A stretch of 64,000 nt of DNA, from positions 1,199,806 to 1,263,805 of the forward strand of contig JAEPNP010000001.1 of the NCBI GenBank assembly GCA_017643395.1, given 5' to 3'. The stretch's first letter is position 1, and the number at the start of each line of letters is the position of its first letter. The DNA is from Rhodothermales bacterium (GTDB taxonomy: Bacteria > Bacteroidota > Rhodothermia > Rhodothermales > UBA10348). Below the pieces are notes generated by a model, which saw only the letters and a list, made by a program, of their open reading frames with translations, was not told the DNA's origin and ran no database searches. Of this stretch, positions 54,563-64,000 are shown piece by piece. Both the position numbers and the translations under genes were made by a program.

Positions 54563-55147
54563 ATGCCCCGACCCGACCTGAAGACACTGAGCGATCGGCT
54601 TGCCGCCGGAGACGGCGAGGCCGTCGTGGCCGAGTTGTCGGAGGCCATCAAATCCGAACCGGGACATGTGGCGTGCCTGGTAGTCCTTGCGCGTGGGCTG
54701 GAGACCATCGGAGATCCCGTACGGGCATTGCGGGCGTGGCGGGCTGCATACAGTCTGTGTCCCGACAGTCCAACCGTGCGCGACGAACTGCGCCGACTGT
54801 CGGCCTCGGTCGCCGTGGCAGCCGCCCGCGAGGTCAGAGCTCGGCGCGCCGTGTCGTCGGAAGAGCCTTCATTTCCGGAAGACCAGCCGGACCAGGAACT
54901 GGATGAGCTGATCAAGGAGCTGGAGGAGGCCCGGATTGTACCGGACCCACAGGTGAAGCCGGTAGAGTCCACCCGGCTCGAATCAGACGTGGATGACGTG
55001 GCCTCCGAAACGCTGGCCCGGATCTACGCGAACCAGAAGTTTTACGAGGAGGCCGCCCAGGTGTACGAGAAGCTGGCCAACCAACAGGTCGATCGCCGAG
55101 ACGAGTTCCTGGAGAAGGCCGCCGAGGTTCGCCAGCAGGCCTCTTGA
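54563..55147 (+). CDS. Small TPR-like protein with acidic middle
   Basis: 194 residues from the ATG at 54563. The N-terminal part holds two TPR-like units (SDRLAAGDGEAVVAELSEAIKSEPGHVACLVVLARGLETIGDPVRALRAWRAAYSLCP). An acidic, probably unstructured middle (EEPSFPEDQPDQELDELIKELEEA) follows, and one more unit near the end (ETLARIYANQKFYEEAAQVYEKLANQ). No signal peptide. Its stop overlaps the TTG start of anmK (TTGA), so it is cotranscribed. Partner unknown. Confidence 0.8.
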   Translation: MPRPDLKTLSDRLAAGDGEAVVAELSEAIKSEPGHVACLVVLARGLETIGDPVRALRAWRAAYSLCPDSPTVRDELRRLSASVAVAAAREVRARRAVSSEEPSFPEDQPDQELDELIKELEEARIVPDPQVKPVESTRLESDVDDVASETLARIYANQKFYEEAAQVYEKLANQQVDRRDEFLEKAAEVRQQAS

Positions 55148-56298
55148 ATCGCTGGGCCACTCTGTTCCAGGACGGGCCCCGCACGGTGGCAGGTGTCATG
55201 TCAGGCACCTCGCTGGACGGAATCGACGTAGCAGTGATGCGGCTGGAGGGCCACGGCCGGGAGTTACGCTGGGAGCTGCTTCAGACCGCATCGCACGCAT
55301 TTGAACCTGCCTTGCGGGATGAACTGCTGGCTGCCGCCGAAGACGCGCAGTACCCTGTGGACAGCTTCTGCAGGCTGGGGCCCCGGTTGGCCAGGGCGTA
55401 CGCCGAGGCGCTTGCCGACACGGAGGCGGAGCTGATCGGGTGCCACGGCCAGACCCTGCGTCACCAGCCGGATCCCGCGCAGTTTGCCGGTGCTCAGGTA
55501 AGCGCCACGCTACAGGTCGTGGACGGTGCCGCGCTTTCTGTGCACGCCGGCGTGCCGGTAGTCACCGGATTTCGGGAGGGCGATGTGGCGCTGGGCGGGC
55601 AGGGCGCTCCGCTGGTACCCTACGTGGACTGGATTCTTTTCGGGCACGACACGGAGCAGCGGGTCGCCCTGAACCTGGGTGGTATCGCGAACGTCACCTG
55701 GTTGCCGGCCGGCGGTGCTGCGACGGACATTCTCGCCTTCGACACGGGTCCGGCAAACATGTTGATCGATGCGGTCGCGCAAGAGGCACTCGGCGTGCCG
55801 TTTGACGATGCGGGGGCCGCCGCCTCTCGGGGTCGTGTATTGCCGGAAGCTCTCGAACGGGCCCTGGGTCATCCTTTCTTTGCGCGACGGCCGCCCAAGT
55901 CCGCCGGGCGTCAGTCGGGCGATGCGGGGTTCGGACGAGGGTTCGCGGACAGATTTGTTCAGGCATGTGGTGATGCTACGCCGGAGGACATGCTGGCAAC
56001 GGCCGTGGAGGTGACCGTGGTCTCCCTGTCTCGCGCCATGCGCAGTTTTCTTCCCAGCGAGCCGCATCGCATCATTGCCTCGGGCGGCGGGACGCGCAAC
56101 GCGTTTCTGATGGCGCGGCTCGCCGACCGATTGCCAGGCGTTACTACATCGCACGAATTCGGCGTGGATGCGCACTTCAAGGAGGCCATGGCCTTCGCCA
56201 TTCTGGCACACGAGGCCGTGGGAGGCGTTGCCACGGGCCTGCCGAGCGTCACGGGAGCGTCCCGTGCAGCGGTGCTCGGCTCTATTTCCTGGCCTTGA
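55144..56298 (+). CDS. anmK: Anhydro-N-acetylmuramic acid kinase
   Basis: 384 residues with a TTG start at 55144. It phosphorylates and opens 1,6-anhydro-MurNAc in peptidoglycan recycling. Family blocks are GVMSGTSLDGIDVAVM, IGCHGQTLRHQP, VVTGFREGDVALGGQGAPLVPY, LNLGGIANVTWLP, FDTGPANMLIDA, PPKSAGRQ and IIASGGGTRNAFLM. The start overlaps the upstream stop; the stop is one base before the thiL ATG. No murQ or nagZ is adjacent. Confidence 0.96.
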   Translation: MNRWATLFQDGPRTVAGVMSGTSLDGIDVAVMRLEGHGRELRWELLQTASHAFEPALRDELLAAAEDAQYPVDSFCRLGPRLARAYAEALADTEAELIGCHGQTLRHQPDPAQFAGAQVSATLQVVDGAALSVHAGVPVVTGFREGDVALGGQGAPLVPYVDWILFGHDTEQRVALNLGGIANVTWLPAGGAATDILAFDTGPANMLIDAVAQEALGVPFDDAGAAASRGRVLPEALERALGHPFFARRPPKSAGRQSGDAGFGRGFADRFVQACGDATPEDMLATAVEVTVVSLSRAMRSFLPSEPHRIIASGGGTRNAFLMARLADRLPGVTTSHEFGVDAHFKEAMAFAILAHEAVGGVATGLPSVTGASRAAVLGSISWP

Positions 56299-56299
56299 T

Positions 56300-57358
56300 A
56301 TGTCTGATCAGTTCACGCCGGTTGCCCACGTGGGCGAGTTCGGTCTCATCTATCGCATGGGGCAGCAGTTGGGTCTGCCCACCTCCCCGGACCTGATTAC
56401 GGGCATCGGGGACGATGCCGCCGTGTATCGAGTCTCCGACCAGATGAGCCATGTCGTCACGACGGATGCCCTGGTGGAGGGGGTGCACTTTGACCGCGGT
56501 TTTGCTCCGCTCAGTCACCTGGGTCGCAAGGCGATCGCGGTGAACGTGTCGGACGTGGTGGCGATGAATGCCCGCCCGCGGTTTGCGACGGTAGCCATTG
56601 GCATGCCGCGAAACCTCTCGGTCGAGATGGTCGAGACGCTCTACGCCGGCATGGCCGCCGCCTGCGAGGAGTACGGTCTGGAGATCATCGGCGGGGACAC
56701 GACCGCAGCCCCGCAGCTAACGCTTTCGATCACGGTGATCGGAGAAGCCCGCACCGAGGACGTGATCTTCCGCCGCGGCGCAAATCCCGGAGATCTGCTC
56801 TGTGTCTCGGGCGATGTGGGGGCTGCCTTTGCGGGCCTTCAGGTGTTGCTCGACCAGCGACGGGAAATGAAGGAACTGGGCTCGCAGTTTGAGCCGAACA
56901 TCGAGGCCTGGCGCTACGTCATCGCCCGACAGCTCACGCCGAGGGCCCGCATGGACGCCCAGCAGGCGCTGCGCTCGGCTGGAATCCGGCCTCGCGCGCT
57001 GATCGACGTGTCGGACGGTGTGGCGAGCGAGGTGCACCACCTGTGCGCGGCCAGTCAGTGCGGGGCCATTGTGGATGCGACGGCGCTGCCGGTGCACCCG
57101 GAGACCCGGACTGCGGCAGCAGAGCGCATGGCGGATCTGGACACCTTTGCCCTGTTCGGCGGCGAGGACTACGAACTGCTGTTCGCCATTGAACCGGAGC
57201 ACTTCGATCGCCTGGATCAGGAGCTATTCTCTGTGATCGGGGAGTTCGTGCCCCTTGAGGAAGGGGTCTCAGTCCGGGGAGAGGACGGGCATGCCATTCC
57301 GCTCAATGCGAGCGGGTATGATCATTTTGAGCCCGGCGGAGACGGCGCCGCGGGCTGA
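56300..57358 (+). CDS. thiL: Thiamine-monophosphate kinase
   Basis: 352 residues from the ATG at 56300. It phosphorylates thiamine monophosphate to the diphosphate cofactor. Metal and ATP-binding blocks: GIGDDAAVYRVS, VVTTDALVEGVHFD, KAIAVNVSDVVAMNARPRFATVAIGMP, IIGGDTTAAPQLTLSITVIGE, CVSGDVGAAFAGLQVL, ALIDVSDGVASEVHHL and LFGGEDYELLFAI. It ends convergent with the esterase gene, three bases apart. Confidence 0.97.
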   Translation: MSDQFTPVAHVGEFGLIYRMGQQLGLPTSPDLITGIGDDAAVYRVSDQMSHVVTTDALVEGVHFDRGFAPLSHLGRKAIAVNVSDVVAMNARPRFATVAIGMPRNLSVEMVETLYAGMAAACEEYGLEIIGGDTTAAPQLTLSITVIGEARTEDVIFRRGANPGDLLCVSGDVGAAFAGLQVLLDQRREMKELGSQFEPNIEAWRYVIARQLTPRARMDAQQALRSAGIRPRALIDVSDGVASEVHHLCAASQCGAIVDATALPVHPETRTAAAERMADLDTFALFGGEDYELLFAIEPEHFDRLDQELFSVIGEFVPLEEGVSVRGEDGHAIPLNASGYDHFEPGGDGAAG

Positions 57359-57361
57359 CGT

Positions 57362-58549
57362 CTACCTCGGCTGCGTCAGATGGTGGGCCAAGTCTTCCAG
57401 GACGATATCCATCCAGAGGGCCCAGCCGTGGGGAGAATGATCCACCGGCAATTCCCGGTGCTTGAGCCCGGTCGCCCGACCGGTTAGCGCGGTCGCCAGC
57501 GCACGCCCGTCGGCGCGCAGACTCGGGGTGTCGAATCGAGAGGGATACACGGCGAATCGGGCGGGTATGGCCGCCAGCGTTTCTATCCGGGTGACAATCG
57601 GCAATGGGGAGAGCGCCGGGGACACGAGTGCGCCGTAGGAGAAGACATCGGGGTGGCCTACCACAAGATCCAGCGCAGCCAGGGCACCGCGAGAAGCTCC
57701 CAGGATCGCACGGCGCTCCGGGGTGCCGCCGGTTGAATACCGACGCTCCACTTCAGGAATCAGTTCGTTCAGGAACATCCTTCGGTAGGACTCCGCGGTC
57801 CCGTACTCCAGACCCCGATTGACCGGATCGATCAGCACCGTTACAACGGGAGGCATGCGTCCCATGGCCGTCATGATGCGAATCAGGTTGACTATTCCCA
57901 CCTGGTCGCGAAATGTGCTGCCGTCATGTACGTACAGGGTAGGCAGCGGCGGACCGTCCTTGTGATACGCCTCCGGGAGGTAGACCGACACGCTTCGGGT
58001 ATTCCCGCGCTCAGCACTCGTGAACACGAAGCTCTTAACCTCTGGCGAGGGCTTGCCCGCCACCGAGGGCGTGCTGCTGCCGGTAACCACGCTACGCAAG
58101 GTCCCGAAGGTGGTGGCTTCCGCCTCATTGAGAGGATCTCGCCTTGCACCCCCGCTTGTGCGAATCAGGTATTCGAAGCGCGCATCATTTACAACCGGGG
58201 TGCGGAGATAGAACCAGTCGGTCCCCTCAAGCGGCTGCATACGCCCGTCGTCGAAAGGCGGTGCAGCGGCATAGCCGCCGTCGTTAAAGTCGCCGACAAC
58301 GTGCGGCGGGTCATCGGGAGCACCTCGTGCAAGAAAGATCCATTCATCTGACGCCAGGAGCGGCGTGCCGCCTGCATCGACGACCCATCGCTCGATTGAG
58401 ACCGACGAATTGGCGTCCCTCAACTGCGAAAGCAAATCGTCGGCGCCCTGTCCCGCAGCGCGCTCTGACACAACGCACGACAACACGAGGCCAGCAACCG
58501 CGATCCTAGCTGCTCGAGCGTCCGGTCGGGCTACCAGTCGTGCGAACAT
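57362..58549 (-). CDS. Exported esterase (enterochelin-esterase-like)
   Basis: 395 residues. The ATG at 58549 is chosen because it opens a signal peptide (ARIAVAGLVLSCVVSERAAGQ) and only partly overlaps the upstream gene. An N-terminal immunoglobulin-like part (GDFNDGGYAAAPPFDDG, WFYLRTPVVNDARFEYLI) precedes an alpha/beta hydrolase with SVYLPEAY, LYVHDGSTF, the nucleophile ILGASRGALAAL near residue 283, and VDHSPHGWALW with the catalytic His. This matches Fes/IroD-like esterases. The substrate is unknown. It is in tandem with the metalloprotease gene, overlapping it by 19 bases. Confidence 0.85.
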   Translation of the reverse strand: MFARLVARPDARAARIAVAGLVLSCVVSERAAGQGADDLLSQLRDANSSVSIERWVVDAGGTPLLASDEWIFLARGAPDDPPHVVGDFNDGGYAAAPPFDDGRMQPLEGTDWFYLRTPVVNDARFEYLIRTSGGARRDPLNEAEATTFGTLRSVVTGSSTPSVAGKPSPEVKSFVFTSAERGNTRSVSVYLPEAYHKDGPPLPTLYVHDGSTFRDQVGIVNLIRIMTAMGRMPPVVTVLIDPVNRGLEYGTAESYRRMFLNELIPEVERRYSTGGTPERRAILGASRGALAALDLVVGHPDVFSYGALVSPALSPLPIVTRIETLAAIPARFAVYPSRFDTPSLRADGRALATALTGRATGLKHRELPVDHSPHGWALWMDIVLEDLAHHLTQPR

Positions 58550-61044
58550 TCCTCGGGATCGTGCGACCAGGCCGCAAGCCATGCACGGCGTGCTTCCTGC
58601 CGGGCTATCGCGTCTTCTCCGGAACCGATCGGCGAGCCGGGGGGCGTTGTCGTGCGTGCGGGCTGCTCAGTCGGTGTGTACTCACGCGCCAGGTACCGCT
58701 CGATCTGTGCGAGCGTGTGGCCCCGATGGGCGGTCTCCTCGTATCCGCGACCGTCGTTCTCGACCAGCCAATCGGCGAGGTCCTGCAAGTGGCTCCAGAC
58801 CCGACTCCGCACGCCAGGTGCGGCCCGCTGGTTGGAGGCGGCCTCAATGAGCGCATCCGTCCAGACCGTGCGCACGATGCGCTGCAGCTCTGCCTCATAA
58901 GAATCCCCGCTTGTGCGCCCGTCCCAGACAAGGTTCGAAATGGCAGCGAGCACATCGCTCAAACCCGGAAGGTCCGCGTCTGCGTCGGCCTGATACATCA
59001 GGCGCGTCATGCGTTCGGGCGCCAGGATCTGATCGATGACCATGTTGGCGACCACCTCCGCCGGCACGTAGGGATCAAACAGGGGTGCGGCGTAGCTGTC
59101 GAAGAGCTCGCGGTTGTTGCCGTATCCGGGCACGCGCGGAGGAATCCGGTTGCGCACCGAGGCCGGAACAGACAGGTCATCCGGCGTCAGGGCCTCGAGC
59201 AGCGCAGCCAGGGCAGCTTCCTGCTGGCCGGCCGGGATGGGAGTGGGCAGCTCCCTGGTGTCGCCGCGAAGGGCGTACGTGTAGGCCGCGCCGCCGAGCA
59301 TCTTTGCTGCCGCATCGATCTGGAAACGGTGGTGCAGATACAGCGGGACCAGCACCTCATGCATGGTGGTCAGAGGCTCACCTTGCCGGATGGTGGAAAC
59401 GCCGAACTGTTCGAGGCCCTTTCTGCGAACCTCCAGCGCATGGCGGAGCGCGTCGGTCGGGTTGTTGCCGTTATCCCAGAGGTTTGAGGCCGGGTTAGCC
59501 GCCCCCCTTGGTCGCGCATCGGAATCGGTGATGTACCGCAGTCCCCGGTTGTAGGCACTCTGCAGGATGTCGTCCAGGGCCGCCTTCTCGTCCACACCCT
59601 CGGGGAAATCGGAGTAGCCGTACAGAATGGTGACGATGTCCCATTCCCCGATATCGGTGTCGTAGGCGTTGTCGAAGCTGAGGTTACCCTCCTCGTCGAT
59701 TTCCACCAGGGGCGCCGGGTAGTCCATGACCGAAGCCCTGTTGTTCATGGAGCTCGAGAAGTTGTGCGAGATACCCAGCGTATGGCCCACCTCATGCGCG
59801 GAAAGCTGGCGGATGCGGGCAAGGGCCACATCCAGCATGGGGTCGGGGTTCGCGGGAATGCTGTCGGCGACGTAGGGTGCCATCAGGCCTTCCATCAGCA
59901 GGTAGTCCTGACGCACGCGCAAGCTGCCGAGCAGGACATGGCCCTTGATGATCTCGCCGGTGCGGGGGTCGGTTACGCTGGACCCGTAGCTCCACCCGCG
60001 GGTCGAGCGGTGCACCCAGTTGATCATGTTGTATCGAACGTCCAGGGGATCCGCGTCGTCCGGCAGGATCTCCACGCGATAGGCGTCGATATAGCCCGCA
60101 GCCTCAAAGGCCTGATTCCACCAGCGGGCGCCGTCCAGGAGCGCGCTACGCACCGGCTCCGGAGTGCCGTTATCCAGATAGTAGACGATGGGCTCGACGG
60201 GCTCGGAACGCTCGGCGGTGGGGTCCTTCTTCTCCAGCCTGTGGCGGCGGATGAACCGCTTGGTCATGTCGTCGCCGATGGGCGTCGCGTAGTCCATGTA
60301 GGAGAGCGCGCCGTATCCAGATCGAGGGTCGAACTCGCGGGGCTGGTAGCCGTCATCCGGAAGGCGGATGAACGAGTGCCGAATGTTGAGCGTGACCGCG
60401 TTCGGATCCGCTGCGACCGAGCGGACCCACCCACCCGGACGGTCCGAGACGAATGTGATGCGGCCTTCCATTTCGGTGTTGTCCGGGAAGGACTTCTGCA
60501 CCTCCGGATTGGGCGCAGAGCGGCCGCCGTCGATGCGGAACGTGCCCTGATTCGAACCCCTGAGACGGTTGACTACCCCATGGGCGTCGTGCAGAATGAA
60601 GTCCGTCGCGTCCACCAGGAAGCGATTGTCCGTGCGCGCGGCAACTGGGAATGACCAGACCACGCCCTCAGCGAAGGCCTCATCGACCGAGGCCCGTTCC
60701 AGCGCGTTGTCGGAGATGGCCCGGTAGCGCAGGTTGGGCGTGACCAGCAGGAGTTTGCGACCCACACGCTCGAATCGCACCACCTGACTGCCGCCAAGCT
60801 GATTGCGGTCCAGCCCCACATCGTTCGAACCCAGGCCACGGGCCAGCGCGACGCCGTAGAGGAAGTCCGCGTCGAGGGTGTCTACTTCCAGCCAGACTTT
60901 GCCCTGGTCGTCGTCCCAGTAGAGATCAAAGAAGCCCGGTCGATGATCCAGGTTTTCAGTCTTGGACTCGATGGTGGGCAGGTCCTGGGCGGCGACGGGC
61001 GCAGCCACGAGGAGGGAGAGCAGGAGGAGGGAAGCGAGGCGCAT
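58531..61044 (-). CDS. Zinc-dependent metalloprotease, DUF5117/DUF4953 type
   Basis: 837 residues from the ATG at 61044, with signal peptide MRLASLLLLSLLVAAPVAAQ. The N-terminal DUF5117-like part has PGFFDLYWDDDQGKVWLEV, FLYGVALARGLGSNDVGLDR, GGSQVVRFERVGRKLLLV. The catalytic core carries HEVGHTLGISHNFSSS (HExxHxxxxxH, residues about 416-427) and the Met-turn-like SVMDYPAP, a metzincin arrangement. The C-terminal half is helical. It is an exported peptidase, probably periplasmic or surface-located; the target is unknown. Confidence 0.92.
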   Translation of the reverse strand: MRLASLLLLSLLVAAPVAAQDLPTIESKTENLDHRPGFFDLYWDDDQGKVWLEVDTLDADFLYGVALARGLGSNDVGLDRNQLGGSQVVRFERVGRKLLLVTPNLRYRAISDNALERASVDEAFAEGVVWSFPVAARTDNRFLVDATDFILHDAHGVVNRLRGSNQGTFRIDGGRSAPNPEVQKSFPDNTEMEGRITFVSDRPGGWVRSVAADPNAVTLNIRHSFIRLPDDGYQPREFDPRSGYGALSYMDYATPIGDDMTKRFIRRHRLEKKDPTAERSEPVEPIVYYLDNGTPEPVRSALLDGARWWNQAFEAAGYIDAYRVEILPDDADPLDVRYNMINWVHRSTRGWSYGSSVTDPRTGEIIKGHVLLGSLRVRQDYLLMEGLMAPYVADSIPANPDPMLDVALARIRQLSAHEVGHTLGISHNFSSSMNNRASVMDYPAPLVEIDEEGNLSFDNAYDTDIGEWDIVTILYGYSDFPEGVDEKAALDDILQSAYNRGLRYITDSDARPRGAANPASNLWDNGNNPTDALRHALEVRRKGLEQFGVSTIRQGEPLTTMHEVLVPLYLHHRFQIDAAAKMLGGAAYTYALRGDTRELPTPIPAGQQEAALAALLEALTPDDLSVPASVRNRIPPRVPGYGNNRELFDSYAAPLFDPYVPAEVVANMVIDQILAPERMTRLMYQADADADLPGLSDVLAAISNLVWDGRTSGDSYEAELQRIVRTVWTDALIEAASNQRAAPGVRSRVWSHLQDLADWLVENDGRGYEETAHRGHTLAQIERYLAREYTPTEQPARTTTPPGSPIGSGEDAIARQEARRAWLAAWSHDPEECSHDW

Positions 61045-61108
61045 GTGACCGGGTGTTCAGCTGTCGGAAGAATATGAACGACCGCGGCCGAATTCCGCTC
61101 TGGAGCGA

Positions 61109-62001
61109 CTAGGAGATCAGGAGTCTGCAGACTCGGACGACCGGTACCTCCCGATTGTCGATGATGTAAAAGAGGTCATCGGAGTCTTTCCAACTGACCG
61201 ATACCGGCGGGGCTACCGATGGGCCGGCGGGCACGTCTTCCATCACAACGTCGTTCGCCTCGAGGACTCCCTCCCGTTTGCGCCGCCGAACAGGAACAGG
61301 TCGCCGGTCGGCACAGGCGGGGCGTATACGATGTCCCCGCCAGCAGAGATGTCAAAGCTGCCCGGCGCAAAGCTGCTCAAGACATCAGCGAGCGACCCGG
61401 AGCCGAGCACCGTGTCCCATCGCCCAAGAACACGCGTTTTCGAGCCCATTGGGGCGTCGTAGAAGTGAAATAGTGCGTTGCTGTCGGCGTTTACCACGCC
61501 TCGACCTTCCACAACACCCGGGAGTTTGTACAGAAACACGAGCTCCCCTTCCGGGGAGGCCCGCACGCGTCTCGGATAGACCATGTCTCGCACGTCCATG
61601 GGCTCGTCCCAAATCACGAGTCCCTCCGCCGAGAACATGCTTACCCGTTTGTTCGAACCGTCCGCCACCAGGAGGCCATCTCCCAACAGGCTCATGGCCG
61701 TCAGGTCCCGGAACTCGCCAGGGCCGACGCCGCGGCTCCCGATTGTCCGCAGATAGGTGCCGTCGCGAGAAAACGCCTTGATACCAAAAATGGACCTGTC
61801 CGCGATGTAGATGGGGCCGTCTGCCATGGCGGCGACCTGCCAGGGCACGCCGAGCAGGTATTCTGTCGGCAGACTTTCATCGGCGCCCAGCACGAGCACC
61901 TCCTCCAGCGTGACCTCATGCTGCCTTTCAGGACCCCACGGGGCACCGAGTAACACCGCGACCGTCGTGACGAGGCCCATCAGGGCTGAGAAGGCTCTCA
62001 T
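61109..62001 (-). pseudogene. Six-bladed beta-propeller protein interrupted by a one-base frameshift
   Basis: From the ATG at 62001 a signal-like leader (MRAFSALMGLVTTVAVLLG) and propeller blades follow (YIADRSIFGIKAFSRDGTYLRTIG, GVGPGEFRDLTAMSLLGDGLLVADGSNKRVSMFSAEG). The frame stops at 61243 after 252 residues with an unlikely tail (GRESSRRTTL). The next frame carries the expected ending without interruption to a TAG at 61109-61111: REGVLEANDVVMED, VSVSWKDSDDLFYIIDNREV, VVRVCRLLIS. Restoring one base near the G-rich run at about 61268-61276 would join them into about 297 residues. It is a pseudogene or a sequencing error. Divergent from atpD. Confidence 0.8.
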
Positions 62002-62194
62002 TGGGGCTGGGGCGGAAGGTCCGTCGGGAGAATTGGCGCAGTGGCAGAATACCCTCTGCCGCGTTGCCCCTCCTCCGAGTAGCTCCGCTACGCGTCGTCG
62101 CGGCGCCTTGCGCCCGGCATTCCAACGACGCAGAATGAGGCACCGGCGTTTATTCAACGGGCCTTAACGATCTGGGACGAATGTTCACCGTTGA

Positions 62195-63763
<1,569 letters not shown>

Positions 63764-63765
63764 TC

Positions 63766-64000
63766 ATGGCAGACGCTCTGCAGGTAGAAATCGTCTCGCC
63801 GGCAGGCAGCGTCTTTCGGGGCGCTGTTTCCGGCATCATCGCCCCGGGCGTTGAGGGCTCCTTTGAGGTTCTCAAGGACCATGCTCCGATGATCGCGGCC
63901 TTTGAGGTCGGCACGCTGAAGGTCAAGAACCAGAAGGGCGAGAGCTTTGAGTTCGTGACTTCTGGCGGTTTCGTCGAAGTGCTCAACAATCGTGTCACGG
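63766..64000 (+). CDS. atpC: ATP synthase subunit epsilon, 3' end outside window
   Basis: 78 codons are visible from the ATG at 63766 to the right edge. LQVEIVSPAGSVFRGAVSGIIAPGVEGSFEVLKDHAPMIAAFEVGTLKV is the N-terminal beta-sandwich of the epsilon subunit. The usual GxxGxFxVLxxHAP pattern is present as EGSFEVLKDHAP. It regulates and couples the F1 motor. Two bases after the atpD stop. Confidence 0.95.
   Translation, partial: MADALQVEIVSPAGSVFRGAVSGIIAPGVEGSFEVLKDHAPMIAAFEVGTLKVKNQKGESFEFVTSGGFVEVLNNRVT

Overview
The window is a gene-dense, GC-rich bacterial chromosome segment with about 60 protein genes, one tRNA, one SRP RNA and a single non-coding gap longer than 300 bases. Several features point to the Bacteroidota/Rhodothermota side of the tree, most likely a Rhodothermales-like bacterium. 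These are a type IX secretion C-terminal sorting domain (gene at 3920), a DUF2480 protein, a miaB/sigma-54 activator/lptE gene order, an atpD-atpC pair standing apart from the rest of the ATP synthase genes, a SusC/FecA-style receptor with an N-terminal carboxypeptidase-like domain, and few strong Shine-Dalgarno sequences. No prophage, insertion sequence or CRISPR array was seen.

Layout. 1-9.6 kb: partial glnS, a DUF4097 beta-solenoid protein, an SDR, a giant ELWxxDGT-repeat secreted protein, a hypothetical gene coupled to yqgE, and a coupled set of PTPS, folE and an SDR resembling bacterial sepiapterin reductase (candidate tetrahydrobiopterin pathway). 9.7-20.7 kb: HIT protein, outer-membrane barrel, a CoaE-acyltransferase fusion, ribBA, aldo/keto reductase, flippase-like protein, yajC, geranylgeranyl-reductase-like flavoprotein, SRP RNA and two overlapping family-2 glycosyltransferases. 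20.7-35 kb: tetratricopeptide-like exported protein, priA, lipoprotein propeller, recG, a tightly coupled cysteine desulfurase/DUF2480/DUF2914/SDR operon, a lipoprotein hydrolase and a TonB-dependent receptor with a palindromic operator candidate. 35-36.7 kb: tRNA-Glu, a perfect hairpin, a seven-copy 52-bp tandem repeat and an MtfA-like metallopeptidase. 36.7-47.4 kb: clpP, tig, a protease/propeller/barrel fusion, an ABC exporter pair, small conserved genes, ruvC and yebC. 47.5-57.4 kb: ribD-ribE, a DUF433/DUF5615 toxin-antitoxin-like pair, then a long forward series miaB, sigma-54 activator, lptE, glycosyltransferase, TPR protein, anmK, thiL. 57.4-64 kb: esterase, zinc metalloprotease, a frameshifted propeller gene, and atpD-atpC running off the right edge.

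Much of the gene content concerns the envelope (beta-barrels, LptE, YajC, glycosyltransferases, exporter) and cofactors (riboflavin by RibBA/RibD/RibE, CoA by CoaE, thiamine by ThiL, pterins by FolE/PTPS). Many neighbours overlap by 1-4 bases (TGATG, ATGA, TTGA junctions), which suggests translational coupling. The most notable items are the candidate tetrahydrobiopterin operon, the CoaE-acyltransferase fusion, the 52-bp tandem array, a glycosyltransferase lacking a standard start codon, and the single-base frameshift in the propeller gene at 61109-62001. All family assignments come from reading motifs by eye; no database search was run.
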